From Nipponacmea schrenckii (taxonomy: Eukaryota > Mollusca > Gastropoda > Lottiidae): a stretch of 64,000 bases of DNA. The notes beneath the pieces are model-generated. The model was not told the origin of the DNA. It did no database searches and saw nothing but the letters and a program-made list of their open reading frames with translations. This document shows, in pieces, positions 40,601-54,490 of the stretch (position 1 is the stretch's first letter; each line of letters starts with the position of its first letter). The stretch is taken from contig CM060202.1 of NCBI GenBank assembly GCA_030562195.1, positions 12,896,001 through 12,960,000 of the forward strand, read 5' to 3'. Made by a program: the position numbers and the translations under genes.

Positions 40601-43600
40601 ATGTCTATCAATGTTTTCTTTACATTTATGATGGAATGGCAACACATCAATACTACCAGGAGAAAAATAAATAATTCAGAGAAATTTACGTCTGCTGGGT
40701 TGGTACAGCTGTTAGATTTGTGACCTAGAGTTTGACATTTACCTAACAAAATAGAACAATATTCTGGTAAATATTTGTTAGCAATGGGCAAAGACTAGAA
40801 GATCTGATCAATGCATAAATTCAAACTGCCTGGACACACGGAATACTGAAAAATTGTAGTTGCTTCCAATTGCCATCAGTTGCCTTTGCTTAATCTCTAA
40901 AAATTGGAATCTGTCATTGAACTGAGTTGGTATCTATGACCATCCAGATGTTAACAGTTTTGTTGACTGAGACAGAATAGGCAATACCACTCAACATGGA
41001 TAATGGTACACAAGTTTAACTAATCTGTTGAATGTAGTATGATTAGTTTGGATGAGGAATCAGAGATGGTTCTACAATATTAAACTTAGTCCATAAAGAT
41101 TAAAGAATGAAAATAGATTATGGAAATATGTGTCATTACCCCACAAATAAAATTTTCCTCATTTCACACCAGTAAGCATCAGTTTGGTCAGTTTCAGAAA
41201 AGGGAAATAAAACTATGATGCAATTCAAGGTTATGGTTTTTATGGCATTCCACACTCTCCTAGTTCCACATGACAACAGGAAAATAAGATAATTGCCTGT
41301 TTTTTTATTTCCTTTCATAATTTATCAAGCTTATTACAACTCTACATGATAGTCTGATAAGTTCCATAACCTGCTGATTCCAATCTTGTCCACAGCTAGT
41401 ATTTTCAGTTTAAACAAACACAACATTGCTTTTTCAACCTTTTGATGGGTCAATAATTGGCATATTAAGCTGCCAAAATTTAATATGACATTTTCTGGTA
41501 CATACTGATTGATTGTGGTTTTAAATTGCTGTAGACTACTGAATGCATGTCTCAACATTAAATAAAAGTGTCCTTAGTTCATGAAAGTGTGTACTCTGCT
41601 ACCAATTTTGCAAACATTGTGTCAATGACTAGGCATGGTGCTAGTATTTGTTTTCATAAAGTGTGCGTACAAACCTTAAGTTATTAAGACTTCTTAAAAA
41701 CCTCTTTGCTTTCAGTATCTTGGAGTTTATTGTTATTATCTTGGAATCTTTGATGAGGAAATCTGATTGGTTTGATTATAAATTGACAGCACAAAAGATA
41801 GAAATCAGAAGAATTATATTTCAGAATCACAGTTCCAGCCTGGCATAATTCTTTCCGGATCTTTTTAATAGATACATTTAAAAGTAAATTAACCAAATTG
41901 TGCAATTATTTTTCAACTCTCCATGCATAATTTAGCTGGCAGGCAAATTAGAATTGCTTGGGTTGGAATGTTTTAAGGAATGTTTATTTGTAGTGAGACT
42001 GAAGCATCTTATTTAATTTTGGCAACACACCACAAAAACATTATCCTTAATGACAATTAAATGTACCACAAATATATTGAAAAGTGTCTTTTTAAATTTC
42101 AGAACAGAACTCTCCAGTAAAGGGGTACTGTAGTATTTCTCTCAAAGATTTTATTGAATGTAAATGAAGGGTTGATGGACAGAATTAAGCCTTCATTTTT
42201 TTATCTTTATCTTTTAAAGCCTCATACAACAAACAAATTCATAAAAGAGTTGCTACTGTAGGCTACAGAAAGAAATTTTCATCTGCCTTAATATCCCTTA
42301 CATTTATCATAAAGTAAAAAATTTCCAAAGTCGAGTTGAGAAAATGTCTTTCTGCAAATTTGAATGAAAAACTCTCCTATAAATGTGGTTGTGAGATTTG
42401 ATGTTAAAAAATCATAGACTATTATATAGAAATTAGCCTGCAATAGTATTCCCTATTGCTATCTTTAAAAAAACAAATATGCCAAAGAACCATTAAGAAA
42501 ATATCTGCTACAGTTGAATGAAAGAACTCTTCTATTAAAGAGGAAGTATTATTTAAGGCTTAGTAATGTGTTTATGAACATGTAAATAAATGTAAGGGAA
42601 GGCGTTTAATGAACATGTGAAATGCTTCTTTACTCTGATCTATGCCAACTGTGAAATCAATAACTTCTTCAAGTTGGATATCTCTTAGGTGTGAAAATAT
42701 TGTCATGAGGAAAGGCAAACTTCAGGTTAAAGGTTTATTAACTGCTAGGTGATACAGAGGAAATCGATTTTAATTCCATAAGATAACTCCCAGATGTAGA
42801 GCATTATCAGGACTCAATGGAGAACATTCAGGTTTGGACAGTTCAGGATTAAGCCATCAAATGGTGTATATTCAAAAATTATACCAAATTAAGAACTATG
42901 ATAAGAGATTGTGGCATCCTGGTAAAATTATTACACAATGAACATAGCTTCCAAATTTCAAAATAGTTCTTATCAGTGGGATACTTAACACTACACGATT
43001 CCTGCTGATCTGAAACTAAAATGCCAAGGAGACTGTGAAGGATTAGTTTTGATGTTGTACAAAATTTTCAAAATTAACATAGCTGAAAATATTTTTAACT
43101 ATTAATTCCAACTAAAGCTCAATGTGCATCAATGTAGACCAGAAGAATCTTTAAAATCTTTTCAAATTTTAATGAATCCAGGGAAACCATCTTTAAAGAA
43201 AGAAAACCATTTGTGTTAAAGCGATAAAATTGATATGGGTGGTAATGAATGTTTTTGAGGCACATTTGTTACTATTTTTAGTATCATTTAAGTAGTTTTC
43301 AATGCATTAAGGTGTTGAAATTACATAATTTGTCAGAAAAACAAGGTGTAGTTTATTTAATGAAAGTAATTAATCTATAGTAAGGGAGATCTTCATTACA
43401 GAATTTGTTGAGAGATAAGCACGTTGAAATAAAAAGTTACATGTAATTATTTGATATCAAAATAAGTTACTAAGTTTCTTCATTTGTATCTGATTTCTCT
43501 TGATTGACTAATCCTTCTAGAGTCACTCAGTGCCTTTTTCAGCATTAGCTTAGTGGAATCGAAATTTAAATTTTCATATTTTCAGGTTATTGATAGAAAA

Positions 43601-43955
43601 TGGTATTCAATATATTGGTAGTCAGGGAGGGTGAAAAGTAACAAGTTACTAATGAACAGAATGCAAGGTAAAAGGTGTGTTAAGGTTAATATTGATAGAA
43701 TGGAATTTATTATTGACATAGAATAAAAAAGATAAGACAATATTTGAAGTATATTCAGTGCCTTTCTGTACATGTAGGTGCCACAAGTATCTAGTAATTG
43801 CATTCACAATGTTGAATCTCTAAACATAAATGTCGAGATGTACCAGCAAATTTTTTAAATTCTGATCCCAAAATTCAATTTTGAAAAATTAGGATGTACT
43901 TGGTATAGTCACTTTAACAACAGTTCAATTGAAAAAAAGGAAAAACTACTGGTAA
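37660..43955. other. Noncoding stretch, one MITE fragment
   Basis: Apart from the MITE fragment at 38,536-38,740 I see nothing firm. On the minus strand, a segment near 40,686-40,741 is bounded by tttgttag and gtaaat and stays open, but it resembles no family. Confidence 0.4.
38536..38740. mobile_element. Partial copy of the 13,152 foldback MITE
   Basis: It starts ttagtccgaaacttgctgaa, passes through gcgggtgcggggg, and continues with ctagatatattttgaaagat. This corresponds to the right arm and centre of the full element in reverse orientation. The other arm is absent. Confidence 0.75.
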
Positions 43956-43960
43956 CGAAT

Positions 43961-45378
43961 TTAGAAACCAATTCAAAATACTATAGTCAATAGAGAAACC
44001 AATCCAAAATACTATAGTCAATAGAGAAACCAATTCAAAATAATATAGTCGATAGAGAAACCAATCCAAAATACTATAGTAGATAGAGAAACCAATCCAA
44101 AATAATATAGTCGATAGAGAAACCAATCCAAAATACTATAGTCGATAGAGAAACCAATTCAAAATACTATAGTCAATAGAGAAACCAATTCAAAATACTA
44201 TAGTCGCTAGAGAAACCAATCCAAAATACTATAATCAATAGAGAAACCAATTCTAAATACTATAGTCAATAGAAAAACCAATCCAAAATACTATAGTCGA
44301 TAGAGAAACCAATCCAAAATACCATAGTCAATAGAGAAACCAATCCGATATACTATAGTCAATAGAGAAACCAATCCAAAATACTATAATCAATAGAGAA
44401 ACCAATCCAAAATACTATAGTCGATAGAGAAACCAATCCAAAATACTATAGTCAATAGAGAAACCAATCCAAAATACTATATCAATAGAGAAACCAATCC
44501 AAAATACTATAGTCGATAGAGAAACCAATCCAAAATACTATAGTCGATAGAGAAACCAATCCAAAATACTATAGTCAATAGAGAATCCAATCCAAAATAC
44601 TATAGTCAATAGAGAAACCAATCCAAAATACTAAATCAATAGAGAAACCAATCCAAAATACTATAGTCAATAGAGAAACCAATTCAAAATATTATAGTAA
44701 ATAGAGAAACCAATCCAAAAAACTATAGTCAATAGAGATATCAATCCAAAATACTATAGTCAATAGAGAAACCAATCCAAAATACTAAATCAATAGAGAA
44801 ACCAATCAAAATACTATAATCAATAGAGAAACCAATCCAAAATACTATAATCAATAGAGAAACCAATCCAAAATACTATAGTCAATAGAGAAACCAATCC
44901 AAAATACTATAATCAATAGAGAAACCAATCCAAAATACTATAGTCAATAGAGAAACCAATCCAAAATACTATAATCAATAGAGAAACCAATCCAAAATAC
45001 TATAGTCAATAGAGAAACCAATCCAAAATACTATAATCAATAGAGAAACCAATCCAAAATACTATAGTCAATAGAGAAACCAATTCAAAATATTATAGTA
45101 AATAGAGAAACCAATCCAAAATACTATAGTCAATAGAGAAACCAATCCAAAATACTATAGTCAATAGAGAAACCAATCCAAAATACTATAGTCAATAGAG
45201 AAACCAATCCAAAATACTATAGTCAATAGAGAAACCAATCCAAAATACTATAGTCAATAGAGAAACCAATCCAAAATACTATAGTCAATAGAGAAACCAA
45301 TCCAAAATACTATAGTCAATAGAGAAACCAATCCAAAAAACTATAGTCAATAGAGAAACCAATCCAAAATACTATAGA
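43961..45378. repeat. 31-bp satellite, about 46 units
   Basis: The unit is agagaaaccaatccaaaata plus ctatagtcaat. Variants differ mainly in atagtcaat, ataatcaat, atagtcgat and aaatcaat. Between 44,820 and 45,070 two variants alternate strictly, making a 62-bp dimer. A marked pair with tattatagtaaat recurs near 44,690 and 45,090. The 70-codon minus-strand frame here is a repeat artefact. Confidence 0.96.
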
Positions 45379-48300
45379 AAACAGACTTACACAACATTTT
45401 ACAACATTATGGCGTAATTGACTATAAAAACCTTCAACTTTAGCTCTCTAACGATAAGACAAGTTTGTTTTTTCACTCTTACGTTTATTGCACAGATCAG
45501 GTGTTAAAATAGGATGGAAAATTGGCAGGAATACAGAAGTAAAAATCAGCCTAATTCCACACTAAAATAAACAAGATTTATAATAGATTTGGTGAAAGCA
45601 ACAAACAACTATATATTTGAAGTATGACATAAGGAGTGCCATTCACATGAGAGAATCTGGATTTCCAATAGCAACTGGTGGATTCTGATCAACCACTGAA
45701 ATAATTCAAACTGAATGCACTGTTACTACTAGTTACTCATAGTAAACTTTGAATCTTGTTTATTTAGAAATTGAGAATCTGTGACACTCTAGTTACAGTT
45801 TTAAGATGCTTCCTTGGGCTCTCTAGCAGCTGGAAACTGGACTTATTTAAGTCAATAGAATTTAACCTGCCAATATTTTTAGCTATTGGATTGTTTTGGA
45901 AAACCATTTTAGAATTCCTTTCTCTCCTTTCATTGTTGCATTTTGTTCACACAAATATTAGATGGCAAAAGTTTTGGTACAGCAGGTCTGATAAGTGCAA
46001 TCCCTGATGTGAACATGTGTAAAAACTAAAAAGAGAACATGTACTTTTTAGTTCAACTTTCACTGTACAACAAAATCAAAATGTACTAAAAGAGTAAATA
46101 ACTTCTTATAAACAGTCAAATTGGCTCTTGTTTATGAAATTAATTCAAAACAATAAACAGAGTTCAGGAAGACGTGTGCCCCATCAACACTAAAATGACA
46201 TCAAACAACCGAAAATGAGAATTCAATCTGGAAATAAAGGTGAAACAAGTTACACCATCATTTTTAAAATTAAAGCCACATTATGTCACAGTATCTCACC
46301 TTATGTGTATAAAATATGTGAAACTGTCCAAAGGAAATGATAAAGAATGTAATTTGGCATCCTATTTTCAACTCAAATCAAGTGTTTTTGTCAAGATGGC
46401 AACAGATGATCAGTGACATTTGACTAGCATACTGTTTGCAAAACCATAGAAACTACAACTTGTGTATGATAAAATTCCATTCTGTTTAAAACAAAGTGGA
46501 ATGCTGTTTTTGATGTCCTATTACTAAGATTTCCCTCATTGAAAACAGCATGGTATAGATTCCCACAAGGTCCGAACAAAAATTAAATTATTGCAGACAG
46601 TAACTTGAAGTTATCATGTGGTTTCGGTTTCAAATGATGCTGTTTTATGTTTCTGTAACTCTTACAATAGTTTATACACTACTCAGATTAGCAGCCTAAC
46701 AAAAATAAATCATATGCCGAACTCAGTGAAGGTGCTATAGTGAAGTTGCACCCAAGCAAACCATCTGTTGCCATTCTCCAGACGGAAAACACATTGAGAG
46801 CACAATGGAAGGTCAAGAGGAAAGATGCTGATAAAACGCTCATGCAGAGTGTTGAAAGAAAATTGAGGTGCTTATTTTTTAAAGTTGTATGTTCTGAAAG
46901 AAAAAAGACTTTTTCATCTAAAGTGACCGTGTTAATCTTACGATTTCATGGGTTCATTTCTAACAGTAGGGCTTCATGAGTATAATGAAACAAATGTTTT
47001 GTTACACCTAAAGAACAGGATGTGGTTGCATTTAGCAAATCAATATTCTTTGAGCAGATTCATTTTCCATGAGAGCCTCCACATATAAAACAAAAAATTC
47101 AACAAAGTTGATTGAAAAAACAAAAAAATGCACAAAAATTGGATTCTTTAAACAAAACGAAAAAGCAATCAACCTAACAGGAATTTTTAACAAGAAATAA
47201 CACATAGCTTGGAACTGTTCACATGATAAATGTTACAGGTCTAAAAACTTTCAGGTTGTTGTTCTAAATTCTGGTGAATTTGGCACGAAATCCACCAGTC
47301 TGTCTACAATAGAACAATAAAGATAAATACATCTGCAGTAAAAGATGCACATAAATATCTGTCTTGAGAAAACTTGCCTGTAAAATGGCATCCTGGCATT
47401 GTAAGATTTTGAAGATTCAGCATTCCAGCACTGACACACTTGAGGCGTTAATGAATTAGCACTTAAAGTCAACTTGATATGAGTCAGGATAACAATGTAA
47501 ATCTCTTAAGATGTAATAATGTATATACCAAAATTGGGCGCTAGATCTTGAAAATTGGGTGTTAGATCTTGAAAAAAAATGGAATATGTTGAAAATGGGA
47601 TGCTGCATCTTGAAAAACCAAGTGTCATCGAACATTCCAAAAAAATGAGCATACACTTCCTCACCAGTGCTTATGATTGTGGAAGTTTTTGTACTTGGGT
47701 TTTGACTTTACAGCTTTGTTATGTTAGTATGTGAATGTATATGCCACTTTTACAGAATCCACAAATAGTGTTAAGTACTATCCAAAGCTTTTAAGAATGA
47801 GGCCTATATCTCCAAACAACTAAGAAAAAGTTAAAATTTCATTTAGTAGTTCATTTAATGTATTTTTGATATACTTGTTACTTTAAAATGTTAACAGTGC
47901 AAAACATTTATTTTTAATTTGTCTGGGAGAATTCAAAAAAAAAATTTATTACTCAAAATCTGCTGTGGATGACAATGAAGGCATCTTGTTACATCGTTAT
48001 AGAAATCCAAGATGGTTGACAGAAATATAATCTCCAACCAAACATCATTGAGTAAGACTATTACCACCCTTGGTTGTAAAAGTAACCTAATAGGTCTTAT
48101 CTCAGATTTATAAGACTTTTATATGTTGATATGCTCCCTGATATTCAAAATTGATGACCCATGTCAATCTTAGGCGTCTGACCAGAAAAATTAATGTCCC
48201 AACTCCTTGAAATTTTGATAGAGAAAAAGACATTATATCACAACCATTTTGTTAAATCAGCAAATCAGAAAATTTGGCTGACATTTTAATCTGATAAAAA

Positions 48301-51300
48301 TTATTAGTACAAATTGTTGTGGATAAGGTTTCAACCATTAAAGATTTTCATTATTTAGTCCAAAATAAGAATTAAGCAGTTTTGCCATTACAGTTTTTGT
48401 AATTTTCAGCAAAGATGTAATTTTCCTATATTTATTTTTAATGGAATTGAGCTTGGTCTAAAACCGATTTGTAAGTTTATATGGTTTCCCAAATGGAAAG
48501 GAGAAAACCAACATGAGCAAAAAATAAAAAGTACAAAGCATGCTACCATAATAACTGAACCACCACCACATATTACACCTCAAGGTGTAAGCAATTTCTC
48601 GTAGACAAATGCGTATTCTTTTTAAAGATACAAGTTATTCAATACTACAGATGCACATTTCTTCACATTGATGCAGCTGTTTCACATCAGGCAGAACTGT
48701 GATCTTAATCTCACGTTACGGATGATGATTTTAAAACGATATTTTCAAACAAAAGAATAATCTAGATTTAAGTAACTTAATCAGCATATGCAATAACAAT
48801 AGACAACAAAACGTCTGCAAATTATCAAAATATGTTATCTTTTCCCACAGCAGAAATGTAACAACTGTTGCTTCTCGAAAAAAATATCACCAACGTTTGC
48901 AACTAGAGTTACAACACTAACAACCTATAGCAAAAACTTTTTCCATAATTACTTGTCAATTTTTTTCATCAGCCACCATCTTGAACAGTTGTAATAACAT
49001 AAAATAGGGCAAAAAAATTGTTACTTTTGTGAAGAAATAATTAAGACCTCAAATGGAAATATAATTGAAACAAAACACATGAGGGATGACAGAAAAGATT
49101 TTAACTTAAAATACAAACCATCTTTTACAGAAATTAAGAATATGAATCCTATTTTTCTGGCAAGAAATGACTTTTTACATTTGGGTACTGGTTGAAGTAA
49201 GTCCTTTACCCTATGCTTGATATATATATATATACTGATCCATTTAAAACAACATTGTCTTTCAATTCAACAAACAAGCATCAAAATTTGACATTACCAA
49301 TTAATGACAGACATTTGAAAAAAAAATTGAAAATCTTCCCGAAATAAGGTACACACGTACAGAATTCTTCTGATCACAAAAATATTTTTGGACATTAACA
49401 CAAAATAAGTTTCTTTAGATAGTTCTAGTAAACCCTTTGAAAAATCTTCTTTTAAACTTTTGCAACATAAAAGCTTCTTTGAAACTTTTCAGATAACCCT
49501 TATATAATCTTGGATTTTATTCATTTCTTTTCTACACCTTTTTGTTTGCAATAAATCATTTATTGGACATTTTGTGCTATTATAATAACTGTAGATGTAT
49601 TTTGTGCATGTTTATAATCCATTCATTTAGTATTAATTTTACAAGTTTGTCAAGGATATTTAAGGTGGCTCTGTAATCCTTTTCAGTCTTGTTTGGTCCA
49701 GAATGACTTTTATAATATTTATTATATCACTTACCGGTATTTCCGTAACAGGGGAAAACAATTAAAAATATTTACTCTAGTCTTGTCAATTAAACGTTGT
49801 TGCTTAATTAAAGCCTTCCTCAGAAACACTTAAATATTATTATGTTTATAATTTTTTCTTCTTAAAATGCCTTATTATTCCTTTTCTGAGCTTTAAAGCC
49901 AGCTTTTTAAACTCAGTGAAAACGCAAACAGCCTGCTTTTTCTTCTTTTGACAATAGAGGCATACCAGTTATACAGTTGCAAACGCAACATTGGTAAAGA
50001 AAAGTCAGGAACAAAACCAAGTTGGTTCAACCAACATTTGGAATTTTTCCTCACCTGTAAACAACTATGTATATCCCTCTTACATTCACAGCTATACAGG
50101 TGAATTACGTTTTTTTCTTCTTTCCGAACAGATATTTGTAAATAATTAAAAAATTACTTTCATGCGCATTACATAACTTTTGATTAGAAGGTAGTCTTGT
50201 ACATCGCCAGTTGTCATAAAGTGCAACTTGTTGATCTTTGTAATTTCAGGGTTTTTGTTTTTATCAAAATCTACGTTTAACTGAATCCTCAGTGTGATAT
50301 CTTCACTTACACGCATTACCCAGTTGACAACAATATAAACTTTATTCAAAGCATCATTGAATTATATAAACAAAAGTATAATGTTGATAAATCACTGCAA
50401 GTTGATATAGACTGGGCATATACCAGATAATAAAACGCTGAAAATAATATGAAATTTTCAATTATCACCCGTCTCAGTTAACAGTAATATGTTAAAATCT
50501 TATTATACATCTGTCATCATTGAAGATAAGTTACATATTATAAATGGTTTTTATAAACTACTTTTATGCAACAACAAATATATTGTATTTATCAGGCAAT
50601 ATTGAAATTCACTAATGGTGCACTGTGTTCAAAATGCACTAATCCTCAATGATGAACATATAATTAAGTTGGGTCATTCCCTACCTAAAGGTCTTTTGTT
50701 CTAAAAGGAGTCCCTTTACAACAATAATCAGGTGTTTCTAATGAAGAAGAACTTGCCTACACTCCAGTACTCATATTCCACTCTGAGAGCAGGTTGGTAA
50801 ACTTAGGTTGTCAATTCTTAACATTATACATGCAGTCAAGACACAATTATTGACTATTTTATGGTTTATTTTTGGAGGAAGTAGTCTATATATCCAGTCA
50901 ATTTGCTAACAAGTTCCATTTCTTTTCTCACAGAATTCCCTAATAATACATTAATGATTTAAAGTGAGAACAATAGTAAGATGTATTGAATATTTGGGGG
51001 AGTGAGGATTGAACGGTTTGACCATCTTCTTTGATACTTGAAATAAATATCCAATATGAAATATCAACCCTCACTCAATGCTAAAGGTCTATTTTCAAAC
51101 CTGTACTTGGAGAAAGAACCAATCTTTACTTTACAATGGTATTCAAATTAATGATATAAAAAAAAAATCAAATAAAAAAAAAATTATAAGGTAATGAAAT
51201 TTGATGGATTACAAATTCGTAACCTATGTCAACTTAACTGTCAGTGCCAACTGACATTATATTGACATACTGTCAAATTGACATTCAAATTTACACTGAG

Positions 51301-52840
51301 TTAATTTCTTGGACAAACATCTAGAGAGGCACTGATGTAATAAGTGATAAAGTGATTGATGGCATAATACTTCAAATTTCATGACCTTACAAATGAATAT
51401 AGCATTATTAATTCTGGAAGATTTAGCTAGTTAAAAGGGGTTCAGTTTTCATCAGCTTTTTACCCCAGATAGAGTTGGAAAACTATGCTTTCAAAAATAA
51501 CTTCAATCTCAAATTTACTGAAACTCTAGTCCACCGAAATTTGTGTGAAACATTTTGTTAAAAAAAGTAAAAAAACACAAGCAAATGGAATACAGTTGTG
51601 TTTAGTAGTAACCAGGAAAGTCATTATAATGCAATAAGTATCACTCAAATCAGATAATCCAACACACATAAAAAATACCATTTACAAACTGAAGTAAAAG
51701 ATCAGTAGATTTGTATCAGTAGATTGGTATGTAGAACTATAAATTTCACACATCAATAAGTACAAGTAGTTGAGTAATTTTTATAGCATCTTAAATTATC
51801 TTTTTTTATAGTCACTAAAATCCTGTATTAGTCATTCGGTAATGATGGTACCAAAACACTGGAATTGTAATGAACAATTCTTATTTTAGTACAGAATTGA
51901 TAAATGATATTTACCATTTGAGACTTTTAATATCAATACATTAGGTTCATTTATATTTGGAAGGTTGTTAGAGTGGCTTAGCCCAATTGGGAGTGGAAAT
52001 AGCATTTTTGCAACTAATTCAATATATATATACCTATCTAGTAGTTCCAATAAACATGATAGAACTCTTCAACTAGGTCTGTCAGCTCAGTTGCTCTCAA
52101 TGCTGTAACATTACATTTAGGTTCATTTTGATATTTCAAATTATAGGAGTCTACATCTTTAAAGTAAAGCAGCAAGCTAATAAGAAAATCAATAAAAACA
52201 TCAACCAAAATTCAACAGGATCATTAGAAATTAGACACCAGACACCAAGGGAATTGAACCTTTTTACTGATTTCTCGTACTACCAATTCTGATTGTCTGT
52301 TAAGATGGTTCCTGGGAGAATTGATTATCAGGAAATCAATGGCACCTAGTCAAGTTAAATGTCTTTCTAGACTTATCTAAATCAATGCAGCAGTAGTAAA
52401 GCTAATTACTTGACCCCCCTCTACAGACAAATTTCTGTTAATATTCATTGAGATCAAACTTACAAGTGTAAATGAAAAAAGAACATGAATAAAATGTGTC
52501 AACAGACATCTAACTATTTAAAGTTTGAGTCCCACATTAATAAAATACATTAGAAAAAACTAAATGTGTATTCTCTTTAAAATTGGCATAATTGGTATTC
52601 AGACCTGTTGCAATTGCTGAAGAGATTTTCTGAAATTCTGAAAATAAGTCCCAGTTGAGGTCCAAACCAAAGCGGAACGGCAAAATTCCTTTCAACTTCA
52701 CAACTTACCACAATGTCATAGTGCAAAATTAACCAAACCTGTTGCTTTTCTCACGGGACAAAGTCATTTTTTTTAATGAAAGAATCTAATTTGCTGAACT
52801 GTGCAATATGAATCAACAAAATTCCACTGATAAGCCCTAC
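45379..52840. other. Long noncoding stretch
   Basis: AT-rich sequence without a supported gene. An R1 fragment lies near 46,520-46,570 (tttccctcattgaaaacagc). The plus-strand frame at 46,740-46,979 and the minus-strand frame at 50,146-50,349 have charged, protein-like compositions but match no family I recognise. Confidence 0.4.
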
Positions 52841-52966
52841 CCTTTATTAGACCAGGTCTCAACAAAAACACCAGTAATGATGAGATAGCAGTGAGAAACA
52901 TGATAAAAATGGCAGACACCATAAGCCTTGCCCTGATCTGTTGATTAGAATACAAGGTCCTTTCAC
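52841..52966 (-). CDS. Candidate exon encoding a signal anchor
   Basis: A 126-bp open segment lies between a tacag acceptor and a gtaggg donor, phases 1 and 1. It encodes QQIRARLMVSAIF, then a strongly hydrophobic run (IFIMFLTAISSLLVFLL), then RPGLIK. A methionine immediately precedes the hydrophobic core, so it could also be a first coding exon. Its phase would fit splicing to the FREM2 exon at 34,091-34,237, 18.6 kb downstream, but also many other genes. The acceptor's polypyrimidine tract is weak. I do not recognise the protein. Confidence 0.3.
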
Positions 52967-54404
52967 CTGTATTGTTTAAATTTTTAGTTATGACATCATT
53001 AAAAATTGGGTGTTAACACCTTCTCATATTACATTTATGTATAATTAATTTGAGAAAAAGAAACAACCATATTTTATAGGTTAACTTAGGTTCTCAAGAA
53101 ATCTTTCTACCACTGTCTTCACAAAACTCTGGAACTTATTCAACCCGTCAATGAACACACTTGCTTTTAACCATTTATATGTTTTGTTTTGTAAATATAA
53201 ACACACAAATGAAAAATGTAAAATATTTAAGTAAAGGTAACTCCTCTTACCAAATTGAATCACAGATCAACCTATTTACCCATAAGAGGCTCTAGTTGAA
53301 TGGTCGGGAGCCTTTTGAAAATCTAACCATAGTTCAGGTTATCAAGATTATGTAAATCAGTATTTTTAACAGCAATTATAATTCTAATATATTACAACCA
53401 AAATTACAGAGATAAAATTTAACAGGAATGTTGTGAAGACAGAAACAACTCTTCAGTTCTAGTTGATTTCAGGATAATTTCATTTTTTATCAGGAATTTT
53501 GACAAGGGCGGAGAGAAGATTGACCATTTATCCTGATAAAAGATGAAATATGTATTACTTCCAACCTTCTCATCTGTTAATCATGATTATTTTATTGTTA
53601 AAGCAGCAGACCCAGATAGACATTTCTTAACAGAGATTCAAAATCCACAATAATATGTTTTAAATTATCCTTAATTTTGAATTGAATTTTCGTGTGCTAA
53701 TGGACTCCTTGGTGGAAAATTAGACAACTCTGGATTCTTTTGGAGAAAAAGACACCTACTCATCGACTTAAAAGGGTAGTGAGAGCTCACATAACTGCAT
53801 GTAAGTATTTTTTACATAGGCCTACATGTATATAAAAAATGATGAAAATCCAAATCAATTAGCTTTTAAAAAAAGGTTCTCGAATTTTATCAAAATTATT
53901 ATCAGGGTGGATTTTCTTTAAGAAAGTTTTATAATACATGTAAGTATTATTTCTGTTGATGTATCAATCTGTTTGTGTATCAATATTAGTAAATAAGTCC
54001 GACAGTTTTTATGGTGATTCAGAGAAACTTATCTTCAGAAAAGTCTTGAGATAGATAAGAATATAAACATTAAGAAAACTAAATTGATACATTATCATAA
54101 ATGATAAGCATGTGTCATCAATATACATGACAGTTTTTATAAATATTGTCAAAAATTGATACATGTGTATGTCTTAGCCTAATCTTGAGATTGTAAAGTT
54201 CACATGGCGTTGCTCTTTTCACCAAGATGTCTGACTGAAATTCGGAATGGTGCACTTGATGCTATCAGTCTGTTATATACATGAAAAGTACAAGCCATTT
54301 TGTAGAATCAGGTGTTCAAAAAGAGCAAATGTGCCTTGCCAGATACTTCAGCCATAGTGTGTTAAGGGTGTTATAAGAGATGCTCTCCTATAGAAGCACT
54401 GGCC
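52967..54404. other. Noncoding stretch
   Basis: No gene, RNA or clear repeat seen. Confidence 0.4.
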
Positions 54405-54460
54405 TACAGTACAGCAACTTATCTTTATCTGCAGATGGTCGGCAGAACATTTGCCGACGA

Positions 54461-54490
54461 ACTGGCGACCGTCTGCAGACGGTCGCCAGT
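54461..54490. repeat. Perfect 30-bp palindrome in the element's left subterminal region
   Basis: The half-site actggcgaccgtctg is followed at once by its exact reverse complement. It may act as a transposase binding site or as a hairpin; that role is inference. Confidence 0.85.

Noticed and set aside
40546..40791. FREM2 upstream exon near 40.7 kb
   Set aside because: Acceptor and donor words exist, but the encoded short Cys-containing peptide has no CSPG or FREM2 similarity.
43961..45378. CRISPR array
   Set aside because: Units are directly adjacent with no unique spacers, and the context is an intron-rich animal genome; it is a satellite.
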